DNA from: a virus
Length of the DNA: 64,000 nucleotides
Virus record (IMG/VR): IMGVR_UViG_3300031951_006582
Coordinates: 1 to 64,000 of that record
Strand: one strand, 5' to 3'
Position 1 is the first letter of the stretch, and each line of letters starts with the position of its first letter. A model generated the notes under the pieces. It ran no database searches, was not told where the DNA came from, and worked only from the letters and a program-made list of their open reading frames with translations. Below, one piece after another: positions 50,912 to 57,909 of this stretch. The translations under genes were made by a program, and so were the position numbers.

Positions 50912-51616
50912 ATGATTTTACTTACAAACGGGTGTAGTTGGACTTGGGGCGGTGGCTTAGGACTTGACCACCCCAACCATAATCAACTACGATTTAATTC
51001 AGTGTGGCCTTATCATTTAGGCAATCTAATCAACGCAGAAAAAACACACAACTTATCTATTGGCTGTGGGAGCAATCAGCGTATAGTGAGAACTACGATT
51101 GATTGGGTACTATCTCAGACTAAAGAAGATTTAGCCAAAACAGTTGCAATCATCCAATGGACAGAACTATCCAGGTATGAGTTTTATTATCCTGCTGATT
51201 ATACTAATCATTATGAAAATAAGCATGATAGGTGGGTTAGATGTAAAATTGACTGCATACTAAATCAATATGATGATGATGAATCTGCTAAAAAGAAGTA
51301 CAATGATCTAAGACTATCTACCTATACTGAAATTGAAGGCATGTATAGATTCGTTAGTGATCTTTTAGCAGTGGAAAATATACTTACTCAACATAACATT
51401 CCTTACTATTTTTGGACTTATGATACTAGACTATTAGAAAGATTCCCTAAAGAAATCTATGAGTTTTGCAAGACTAAGTTCAATTGGCTAAACAGTATTG
51501 ACACCGAAGCATGGCAGTATGACTGTGTTTCCAATGAAGACCCTCATCCTAGCTTCTTAGGTCATAAGCAAATAGCACAGTTTTTAGCTGAACCCACAAC
51601 TAATACTTGTAGTTAA
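50912..51616 (+). CDS. SGNH-like hydrolase-family protein
   Basis: 234 residues. The start ILLTNGCSWTWGGGLG is a block-I-like nucleophile site (GCSxT), NLSIGCGSNQRIVRTTIDWV holds the G and N of blocks II/III, IIQWTELSRYEFY follows, and SNEDPHPSFLGHKQIAQFL supplies the D-x-x-H of block V. SGNH enzymes are esterases or acetyl-hydrolases; phage members may trim host polysaccharide. ACTAAATA ends 4 bases before the ATG, suggesting a leaderless late mRNA. Confidence 0.7.
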   Translation: MILLTNGCSWTWGGGLGLDHPNHNQLRFNSVWPYHLGNLINAEKTHNLSIGCGSNQRIVRTTIDWVLSQTKEDLAKTVAIIQWTELSRYEFYYPADYTNHYENKHDRWVRCKIDCILNQYDDDESAKKKYNDLRLSTYTEIEGMYRFVSDLLAVENILTQHNIPYYFWTYDTRLLERFPKEIYEFCKTKFNWLNSIDTEAWQYDCVSNEDPHPSFLGHKQIAQFLAEPTTNTCS

Positions 51617-51631
51617 TTTTTCCCCATAAGA

Positions 51632-51639
51632 GCTAAATA
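51632..51639 (+). promoter_or_regulatory. Late promoter variant, probable promoter of the curli-type operon
   Basis: GCTAAATA followed by an A/T-only stretch and TAAGGAG before GTG 51670. No other promoter was found up to 57226, and all genes in between touch or overlap. Confidence 0.5.
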
Positions 51640-51669
51640 TTATTATAAAAATAATAATAAGGAGCTTTT

Positions 51670-51951
51670 GTGGGGGAATTTTTTAAACTCGTAGCCGATG
51701 TGGGCTTTCCTATAGCTGCTGCATTAGCTGCAGGCTATTTCGTTTTCCTAACATTGAAATTTATTCTTGCAGGTGTTACTGGTAGTATCAGTGGCATGAA
51801 GGGTATTATCACGGCACTAGACAATCGTGTTAAGACAATGAATCACGATGTTATACGTATTGATACTGTTGTTAGTAACGCTTTAGGTCTTAGACCAGAC
51901 ATTGATCGTATCTCAAGAGCAGACGGCAAAGATGATGCGAGAAAAGACTAA
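51670..51951 (+). CDS. Small membrane protein (YvrJ-like N-terminus), copy 1
   Basis: 93 residues, GTG start with a TAAGGAG site. VADVGFPIAAALAAGYFVFL then TLKFILAG is a TM helix opening with the GFPI motif of YvrJ-like phage proteins; the tail is a charged helix (ITALDNRVKTMNHDVIRIDT). It is the first gene behind the late octamer GCTAAATA (51632-51639) and may head the curli operon. It is a paralogue of the next gene. Confidence 0.6.
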   Translation: MGEFFKLVADVGFPIAAALAAGYFVFLTLKFILAGVTGSISGMKGIITALDNRVKTMNHDVIRIDTVVSNALGLRPDIDRISRADGKDDARKD

Positions 51952-52253
51952 TGGAAGATATTGCTACCTTAATCAGTGAATACGGTTTCCCTATCATCGC
52001 CGCAGGCGGCATGGGATACTTTGTATACTATGTTTGGCAGTGGGCAACTGAAGAAGTTGATCCGGTATTAGGTGAAGCTAACGTGACATTGATTGGGTTG
52101 ATTGATCGTATACGTATGCTTGATAATGACTTAATCCGCTTGAAGCAAAAGGTAGATACTGTTTTGCACTTGCGCGGTAAAACGATTGAATATGAAAGAG
52201 TGCAAGCAGAAGAAGAAATTAACAAAATCACAAAAGAAAAAGATGTAAACTAA
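51951..52253 (+). CDS. Small membrane protein (YvrJ-like N-terminus), copy 2
   Basis: 100 residues. ISEYGFPIIAAGGMGYFVYY then VWQWA is the TM; the tail is a coiled coil (LIGLIDRIRMLDNDLIRLKQ). Same plan as the preceding gene, with which it shares a stop-start overlap (TAATG), so the pair is a tandem duplication. It ends 11 bases before csgF. A link to secretion or lysis is possible but unproven. Confidence 0.6.
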   Translation: MEDIATLISEYGFPIIAAGGMGYFVYYVWQWATEEVDPVLGEANVTLIGLIDRIRMLDNDLIRLKQKVDTVLHLRGKTIEYERVQAEEEINKITKEKDVN

Positions 52254-52264
52254 GGGGAAAACAA

Positions 52265-52708
52265 ATGTTGAAAAGAACAATCATACTGTCACTACTCTTA
52301 GCAAGCACACCTGCACATGCTACTGAAATTGTATTTCAATTTAAAAATCCATCGTTCTCTGGAAACAATGCCGGAGCGCAATGGTTAACGATTGAAAATC
52401 AAGAGTTCAACCGCAAAAAAGACATTCAAGATAAAATTGAAGCGGACTTAAAAGCAAAGGCCCTTGAAGAAAAGAATTCTATCCTCAATCGCTTTATGAA
52501 CAATTTACAATCTCGTATATATTCTCAGTTAGCACAGCAGTTGACTAACAATCTGTTTGGTGCAATGGGAGGACAATCCGGCGCATTCACGCTTGAAGGT
52601 AATCAAATCAAGTATGAGAAGACAGACACCGAAATTCGTCTTGTAATCACTGATGATGCTGGTAATGTTACAGAAATCATCATTCCAACTAGTGGATTTA
52701 AATGGTAA
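52265..52708 (+). CDS. csgF: CsgF-like curli assembly factor
   Basis: 147 residues. Signal peptide MLKRTIILSLLLASTPAHA, then TEIVFQFKNPSFSGNNAGAQ. This equals the conserved mature N-terminus of CsgF (T-x-x-FQFRNPNFGGN), the segment that inserts into the CsgG pore. A helical middle (KNSILNRFMNNLQSRIYSQL) and a beta C-terminus (TDTEIRLVITDDAGNVTEII) follow as in CsgF. CsgF sits at the outer-membrane exit and couples secretion to fibre nucleation. AGGGGA site; the last bases overlap csgG. Confidence 0.88.
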   Translation: MLKRTIILSLLLASTPAHATEIVFQFKNPSFSGNNAGAQWLTIENQEFNRKKDIQDKIEADLKAKALEEKNSILNRFMNNLQSRIYSQLAQQLTNNLFGAMGGQSGAFTLEGNQIKYEKTDTEIRLVITDDAGNVTEIIIPTSGFKW

Positions 52709-53496
52709 TGAATTGGAAAATTTTAATATTACCCTTCTTATTGGGCGGATGCATGTCAAGTGGAGTTGGCGTCCTAAGTATGCAGGATACTCCGGCTGTT
52801 GTAAACACGCAGGTTAAAGAGTTGCAAAGCTTACCGCCGCCCGAGAGACAAGCTGTTGTTGCAGTATATGATTTTCCAGACTTGACCGGTCAGAGAAGGG
52901 ATAGAGACGGCCTTGCAAGTATATCAACTGCTGTTACACAAGGTGGTACTCCATTGCTGATTTCTGCATTGAAAGAGGCAGGTGGAGGTACTTGGTTTAG
53001 GGTAGTTGAGCGCAACAGAGTTGATGACCTTGCAAAAGAGCGTCAAATTGTTAGACAGACTCGTGAAGAATATTTGGGTGAGGGCGCAAACAAGCTTGAA
53101 CCAATGCTATTTGCAGGACTTATAATTCAAGGTGGCATCATTGGGTATGACACTAATATACAAACAGGTGGCGCAGGCGCAAGATATTTAGGCATCGGCG
53201 GCACAACTATGTACAGAAAAGATCAAGTTGTGGTAGCGTTAAGAGCAGTCAACACTAACACAGGAGAAGTGATTCTCAACGTACAAGTTTCAAAAACTGT
53301 ATTGTCTGTAGGTAGAGACTTGTCACTCTTTAAGTTTGTAGATGTTGGCACAAAGTTAGTCGAAGCCGAAGCTGGTATGACTGAGAATGAAGCAAACACA
53401 ATGGCAGTCAAGATGGCTATCGAAGAAGCAGTTTTACAATTAATTAAACAAGGAATAGAGAAGGGATACTTTAGATACGGGGGAACGGGAGAATGA
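52702..53496 (+). CDS. csgG: CsgG-like outer-membrane curli secretion pore
   Basis: 264 residues. Lipoprotein signal with lipobox LLGGC (Cys17), then VVAVYDFPDLTGQ, ISTAVTQGGTPLLISALKEA, RVVERNRVDDLAKERQIVRQ, LIIQGGIIGYDTNIQTGGAG-ARYLGIGG, YRKDQVVVALRAVNTNTGEV and VSKTVLSVG. It follows E. coli CsgG end to end at similar length. CsgG forms a nonameric lipoprotein channel that exports curli subunits. By eye alignment, the constriction residues Tyr51, Asn55 and Phe56 of E. coli correspond to Asp69, Ser73 and Ile74 here. A second ATG (52708) is an equally good start. Confidence 0.92.
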   Translation: MVMNWKILILPFLLGGCMSSGVGVLSMQDTPAVVNTQVKELQSLPPPERQAVVAVYDFPDLTGQRRDRDGLASISTAVTQGGTPLLISALKEAGGGTWFRVVERNRVDDLAKERQIVRQTREEYLGEGANKLEPMLFAGLIIQGGIIGYDTNIQTGGAGARYLGIGGTTMYRKDQVVVALRAVNTNTGEVILNVQVSKTVLSVGRDLSLFKFVDVGTKLVEAEAGMTENEANTMAVKMAIEEAVLQLIKQGIEKGYFRYGGTGE

Positions 53497-54188
53497 AGAA
53501 TAAATTAATGCTTGCAGCAATGGCGATGCTTGCAAGTTCGGTAGCAATGGCTCAGTCAACTACCAACTCAATTTTTATTGAGCAAGTCGGTGATAGTAGT
53601 AATATTAGTATTACTCAGAAAGGTCAGAGTAACAAAGTTGGAACTGAACAGAATCGTGTAGTTCTTGAGGGAAATAGTCAAACAATAGCAGTAACCCAAG
53701 AAGGCAACAATAACTCTATTCAAGGTTCTATTGTTCAGGCTGATAACGTTGATATGGATGTTACGGTGACTGGAGACAATAATACCTTGACATATGATCA
53801 AGGTGATGCAGCCAGCGTAGCCGGTTCTACTCAAACTTTAGCAGTTACTGGTGATTCAAACACCTTAACGTTCAATCAAGGTACTGCTGCGTCGGCTACG
53901 AACGCAACACAAACTGTTACAATCACTGGTGATACTAACACACTTACATCTACTATAAACGCAGATGATGTTGTTAACACTAAGACAATCGCAGGTGACG
54001 GTAATACTATTACTACAGTACAGGATGGTACTGCTGGAAAGAATATTGAAATGCTTCTTACCGGTAACACTAATACTGTTACAGTAAATCAAAAGAGTAC
54101 AACTAATGTTGACACGCTTAAGATCAATAGCACGAGCAACGGCAGCACTATTACTATTAATCAGTGTAACGCCGGCGGCCCATGCTAA
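53493..54188 (+). CDS. Curlin-repeat (CsgA/CsgB-like) secreted protein
   Basis: 231 residues. Signal peptide MKNKLMLAAMAMLASSVAMA-Q. The mature part begins with a canonical curlin unit (SIFIEQVGDSSNISITQKGQ, i.e. Q-x-G-x3-N-x4-Q) and continues with about eight looser units of the form V-T-G-D-x-N-T-L-T-x-x-Q (e.g. VTGDNNTLTYDQGD, VTGDSNTLTFNQGT). It ends CNAGGPC, a possible disulfide. N, T and Q dominate and there is no Trp: an amyloid or beta-solenoid composition. It would be the CsgG substrate. ATG overlaps the csgG stop. Confidence 0.82.
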   Translation: MKNKLMLAAMAMLASSVAMAQSTTNSIFIEQVGDSSNISITQKGQSNKVGTEQNRVVLEGNSQTIAVTQEGNNNSIQGSIVQADNVDMDVTVTGDNNTLTYDQGDAASVAGSTQTLAVTGDSNTLTFNQGTAASATNATQTVTITGDTNTLTSTINADDVVNTKTIAGDGNTITTVQDGTAGKNIEMLLTGNTNTVTVNQKSTTNVDTLKINSTSNGSTITINQCNAGGPC

Positions 54189-55194
54189 TATAGGTAAAGT
54201 TACGCAAAACAGAGGCGTAAGTGAGGTCGTGAAGAATTCGGCAAGAGTTCCTACACGACCTCAGTTACCTATTGCCAAAATGGATAGGGTGCAGACTGGC
54301 AACGGCAGAGTTGAAATTACATTCGTAGATGATTCTACTGTGCGAGTCACCGAACATTCCAGACTTGTGATTGATGATTTCGTTTATAGCGGTAGACCAT
54401 CTACTTCAAGAATGGCTCTTAGATTTGCATCTGGAACTGCAAGATTTGCAACCGGCAAGTCTGGCAAGATGAATAAAAACAATATCAACCTTAGAACACC
54501 AACTGCGACTATCGCAGTGAGAGGTACAGACTTTGCAGCAACAGTAGATGACTTTGGCAAAAGCTTGATTGTCTTACTTCCAGAAGAAGATGGGTCAGTA
54601 GGCGAAATCACGGTAGCCAATGCTGCTGGATTTGTCGTTCTTAATAAAGCATTTCAGGCTACTATAGTATCGACGATGGATAGCAGACCTTCTCGCCCAG
54701 TTATATTGAATCTCACGCTTGATATGATTGATAATATGCTAATCATATCTCCAGCAGAAGAAGTTCGCACAGCCGAAGAGATTGCTGATGCCAGAACTAA
54801 TCTATTAGATTTGACCGAACTTGATGTTGATTTTCTTGCAAGAGACGATTTAAAAGAAGACCAGTTAGCAAGTTCTGAACTTGATATTAATGCAATCAAT
54901 TCAGATTTCTTAGGAGAAGATTTTCTTGATGATCTGAGTACAGAAGAATGTATGACTAGAGACGGTGTCAAACTTTGCGGAACTACATTTGGTCTTAATA
55001 ACACTACTCAGATTACAACTATTATGTCAGGCGATTATCTACGCCTCGTCAGAACACTAAGTACTACAGTTGATATTGTTGTGAAGAAGGATTCAAACAA
55101 AACCCTATTCATAGACAGTAATGGAAAATCATTCCTAATTGAAGTCAACGAACCAGCCGGAGGAACTATCATCAATGTTAAGCAAAGCGAGTAA
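54106..55194 (+). CDS. FecR-domain exported protein
   Basis: 362 residues. Its signal peptide (MLTRLRSIARATAALLLLIS ending in APAAHA-type, here TPAAHA-NIG) is coded in another frame within the last 83 bases of the curlin gene. Mature residues about 28-170 form a FecR domain: GVSEVVKNSARVP, DRVQTGNGRVEITFVDDSTV, RVTEHSRLVIDDFVY, SGTARFATGKSGKMNKNNIN, LRTPTATIAVRGTDFAATVD. FecR domains sense or bind ligands in the periplasm. The C-terminal half is acidic with one C-x-x-x-C-type pair. The gene overlaps the cyclase start by 20 bases. Confidence 0.8.
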   Translation: MLTRLRSIARATAALLLLISVTPAAHANIGKVTQNRGVSEVVKNSARVPTRPQLPIAKMDRVQTGNGRVEITFVDDSTVRVTEHSRLVIDDFVYSGRPSTSRMALRFASGTARFATGKSGKMNKNNINLRTPTATIAVRGTDFAATVDDFGKSLIVLLPEEDGSVGEITVANAAGFVVLNKAFQATIVSTMDSRPSRPVILNLTLDMIDNMLIISPAEEVRTAEEIADARTNLLDLTELDVDFLARDDLKEDQLASSELDINAINSDFLGEDFLDDLSTEECMTRDGVKLCGTTFGLNNTTQITTIMSGDYLRLVRTLSTTVDIVVKKDSNKTLFIDSNGKSFLIEVNEPAGGTIINVKQSE

Positions 55195-57226
55195 AATTTT
55201 ATTGTCACCCTGGTTAGCAGTAGCTACACTATTGTTATTGCTATCAGTGAAGTTGATGAATCCGTTCCTAGTTGATAGTATGAAACTAAAGTACTATGAC
55301 TATCTGATGCTTGGGGAACCAATCAAATCAGAACAGATTGTAGTTGCAAATATAGGGGAGAAAGCAATTGAAAAATATGGTCAATATCCGTTTCCAAGAG
55401 AGGTCCATGCTAAAATTATTAGCGACCTTTATAGCGGAGGGGCTGGCATTGTTGGTAGCACTATACTTATGCCTGAGCCTGATCGTTTGGGGACTGACGG
55501 AGTTCTTGCGAATACACTAAAAGAATATCCGGTTGTATTAAGTCAAACACTTACTGATGATTGCGTTAAGGATAATCGTCTCCCTCGCCGCACAGGCGTT
55601 GCTGTAATTGGTGACGGACAACCCACTGATTTTCTTCCGAACTATCCATGTGTGCTTGATAACATTCCAGCACTTCAAGAGTCTGCCGCAGGCGTCGGGA
55701 TAACGACTTCTCTTCCAGAGACGGACGGGGTAACCCGTCGAGTGCCTTTATTAGGGATTTCAAATGGCGAATACTATCCTGCGTTTTCTTTAGAACTTTT
55801 GAGAGTTGCTGCGGGAGATCCTTCATATCAAGCGAAGATAAATCAGACGGGTGTTGAAGCATTGCGTGTTCCTCAGTTTGGTACGATTAATACAGATGAA
55901 TATGGGCGTGTCTTTATCAATCCGAACTACCAGTTTTCTTCTGTAGAAATCGGCGAGACAATTCCTGATCTGACTGGTAAGATAGTGATATTAGGCGTAA
56001 CTGCTGACGGAGTTGCGAATCCTGTAGCGACTCCATCAGGTGCGCAATATCCCCACACCCTTCAGGCGAGTATGCTTGAGACTCTAATAGCTGGGGAGAC
56101 TGTATCAATTCCGAATTGGGTAGGTCTTGTTGATCTTCTTGCATTCGTCGTCCTTTCACTATTGATAATTTTGTTATCACGGGTACGATATTCAATCGTT
56201 TGGATCGGAATATTAATAGCCGGTTATATTTATGCTCCGATGTATCTATTTACCCATAACAAGATACTATTTGATATTTCTTTCAACGTTTTGGCTGCAT
56301 TAGTAATCTATCTGCACATCTACACTGTTAAGTTTATCAGTGAGTATCTACAGAAGCAACAGATTAAGAAGCAGTTTGGTACATATCTAAGTCCAGACTT
56401 AGTTGCACAACTACAGCGTCAACCAGAACTATTGAAGCTTGGTGGTACAGAACAAGAATTGTCAATCATGTTTACTGATGTTCGCGGATTCACAACTATC
56501 TCTGAACACTATGGTAAAGATGTTCAAGGCTTGACAAGCATCATGAATCGTTATATGACTGCTATGACCAAAGCAATTCTTGAGAACAAAGGTACGCTTG
56601 ATAAGTATATAGGTGATGCTCAAATGGCGTTTTGGAATGCTCCGGTAAACAACGAACAGCACGCCAAAGACGCAGTTAGAACAGCATTCACAATGCTCAA
56701 TTCATTAGAGGAATTCAATAATGAGATTAAAAAAGAAGGCATCCCAGCTTTTGGAATGGGCCTCGGTATTAATACTGATACTGTGGTTGTCGGTAATATG
56801 GGTAGCACTCAGCGTTTCGACTATACTTGTCTTGGTGACGGGGTCAATCTTGCAGCTAGGCTCGAAGGTCAATCAAAGCCTTACGGCGTTAAGATTGTCA
56901 TTGGACCAAAGACTGCCTATTATGTTAAGGATGAATACCAAATCGTAGAACTTGATTTGATTGCAGTTAAGGGTAAGACTGAGCCTGCTAGAATATTTAC
57001 TGTGTTCCCCTTCCACGACATATTGGCCGAGACACAGCATATGAAATTCCTAGAACTATATCGTCAAGGTCATTGGGAAGCTGCTGAAAAGTATGCAAGT
57101 GATCTAAAGAAGTGCTGGAGAGGTGAAATGGACCAGTATTACGATATGATGATTGAAAGAATTCAAGAATTCAGAAACAATCCTCCCGCTAAGTGGGATG
57201 GGGTGTACAGGGCAACTTCAAAGTAA
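55175..57226 (+). CDS. CHASE2-domain class III adenylate cyclase
   Basis: 683 residues from ATG 55175 (MLSKASKILLSPWLAVATLL). One N-terminal TM, a CHASE2 extracytoplasmic sensor (about 30-310; LKYYDYLMLGEPIKSEQIVV, IVILGVTADGVANPVATPSG), three TMs (about 318-390) and a C-terminal cyclase. Cyclase motifs: IMFTDVRGFTTISEHYG (first metal Asp), DKYIGDAQMAFWNAP (Lys and second Asp), GNMGSTQRFDYTCLGDGVNL-AARLE (transition-state Asn/Arg). Lys and Thr positions favour ATP over GTP. It would make cAMP inside the infected cell in response to an envelope signal. Last gene of the curli-type operon. Confidence 0.88.
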   Translation: MLSKASKILLSPWLAVATLLLLLSVKLMNPFLVDSMKLKYYDYLMLGEPIKSEQIVVANIGEKAIEKYGQYPFPREVHAKIISDLYSGGAGIVGSTILMPEPDRLGTDGVLANTLKEYPVVLSQTLTDDCVKDNRLPRRTGVAVIGDGQPTDFLPNYPCVLDNIPALQESAAGVGITTSLPETDGVTRRVPLLGISNGEYYPAFSLELLRVAAGDPSYQAKINQTGVEALRVPQFGTINTDEYGRVFINPNYQFSSVEIGETIPDLTGKIVILGVTADGVANPVATPSGAQYPHTLQASMLETLIAGETVSIPNWVGLVDLLAFVVLSLLIILLSRVRYSIVWIGILIAGYIYAPMYLFTHNKILFDISFNVLAALVIYLHIYTVKFISEYLQKQQIKKQFGTYLSPDLVAQLQRQPELLKLGGTEQELSIMFTDVRGFTTISEHYGKDVQGLTSIMNRYMTAMTKAILENKGTLDKYIGDAQMAFWNAPVNNEQHAKDAVRTAFTMLNSLEEFNNEIKKEGIPAFGMGLGINTDTVVVGNMGSTQRFDYTCLGDGVNLAARLEGQSKPYGVKIVIGPKTAYYVKDEYQIVELDLIAVKGKTEPARIFTVFPFHDILAETQHMKFLELYRQGHWEAAEKYASDLKKCWRGEMDQYYDMMIERIQEFRNNPPAKWDGVYRATSK

Positions 57227-57240
57227 GTTACCCAATATTT

Positions 57241-57269
57241 TTGACACAGACACATATATGTTGTAAATA
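57241..57269 (+). promoter_or_regulatory. Sigma70-type promoter of the OM barrel gene
   Basis: TTGACA (57241-57246), 17-base spacer, TAAATA (57264-57269), then a leader with AAAGGA. GTTACCC lies just upstream (57227-57233). Confidence 0.7.
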
Positions 57270-57321
57270 TAAGACTGACAGTAAAATGTCAGACTTTCAA
57301 ACTTAAAGGAAAAAATAAAGT

Positions 57322-57840
57322 ATGAAGAAGTTAATCGCACTCGCAGCACTCGCAACCGCTGCTTTTACTACCCCTGCAATGGCATCTGATTTTGCCGGTC
57401 CTCGTGTTGAGGTAACCGCTGGAGCTGATGACGTTACTGGTGGTGTTGACACGACTGACATTGCTTATGGCGCAGCCCTTGGTTATGACCTTCAGTTCGG
57501 TAAGGTAGTTGTCGGTGCAGAAGCAACCGCTGCTAACGTCTTTGAGAAGGCTGATCTTGGCGCAGCCGCTCGTCTTGGTTATACCTTGAACAAGAATGTT
57601 CTTGCTTATACCCGCGTCGGTTACGCCAATCTTGAGCGTCCTCAGACTTGCACACCTCGCATTGGGAATACTCCAGCAGTTTGCCGTAATACTGCAAACT
57701 TGGAAGGTCTCACCGTTGGTGGTGGTCTTGAAGTGAAGCTTGTTGGCTCAACATTCGTTAAGGCTGAGTATCGCTACTCTGACTTTGACGGCGCTGTTGG
57801 TCGTCACGGCGGACTCGTAGGCTTCGGTCTTCGTTTCTAA
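57322..57840 (+). CDS. Outer-membrane beta-barrel protein, sphingomonad porin-family-like
   Basis: 172 residues. Signal peptide MKKLIALAALATAAFTTPAM-A, then FAGPRVEVTAGADDV, AYGAALGYDLQFGKVVVGAE, LGAAARLGYTLNKNVLAYTR, LTVGGGLEVKLVGSTFVKAE, YRYSDFDGAVGRHGGLVGFG and a terminal L-R-F. The alternating strands and C-terminal aromatic residue fit an 8-stranded OmpA/Opa-type barrel; wording is close to sphingomonad porin-family proteins. Two Cys lie in one loop. It has its own sigma70 promoter (57241-57269), so it is expressed apart from the curli operon. Possible roles: receptor masking or envelope change (inference). Confidence 0.8.
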   Translation: MKKLIALAALATAAFTTPAMASDFAGPRVEVTAGADDVTGGVDTTDIAYGAALGYDLQFGKVVVGAEATAANVFEKADLGAAARLGYTLNKNVLAYTRVGYANLERPQTCTPRIGNTPAVCRNTANLEGLTVGGGLEVKLVGSTFVKAEYRYSDFDGAVGRHGGLVGFGLRF

Positions 57841-57855
57841 TAATTGACTGAATGG

Positions 57856-57883
57856 AATGGCGGCGAAGAAATTCGTCGCCATT
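57856..57883 (+). terminator. GAAA-tetraloop hairpin after the OM barrel gene
   Basis: AATGGCGGCGAA (57856-57867), GAAA loop, TTCGTCGCCATT (57872-57883): 12 bp with one G-U pair. No T-run follows, so it may stabilise the mRNA 3' end rather than terminate. Confidence 0.6.
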
Positions 57884-57896
57884 ACCATATCCAAAT

Positions 57897-57904
57897 GATA
57901 AATA
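57897..57904 (+). promoter_or_regulatory. Late promoter, leaderless spacing (zincin gene)
   Basis: GATAAATA, CATAT, ATG 57910. Confidence 0.7.
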
Positions 57905-57909
57905 CATAT

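Noticed and set aside
55566-56195. Antisense frames under the CHASE2 cyclase
   Set aside because: Shadow frames; the plus-strand protein is fully explained by CHASE2, TM and cyclase domains.
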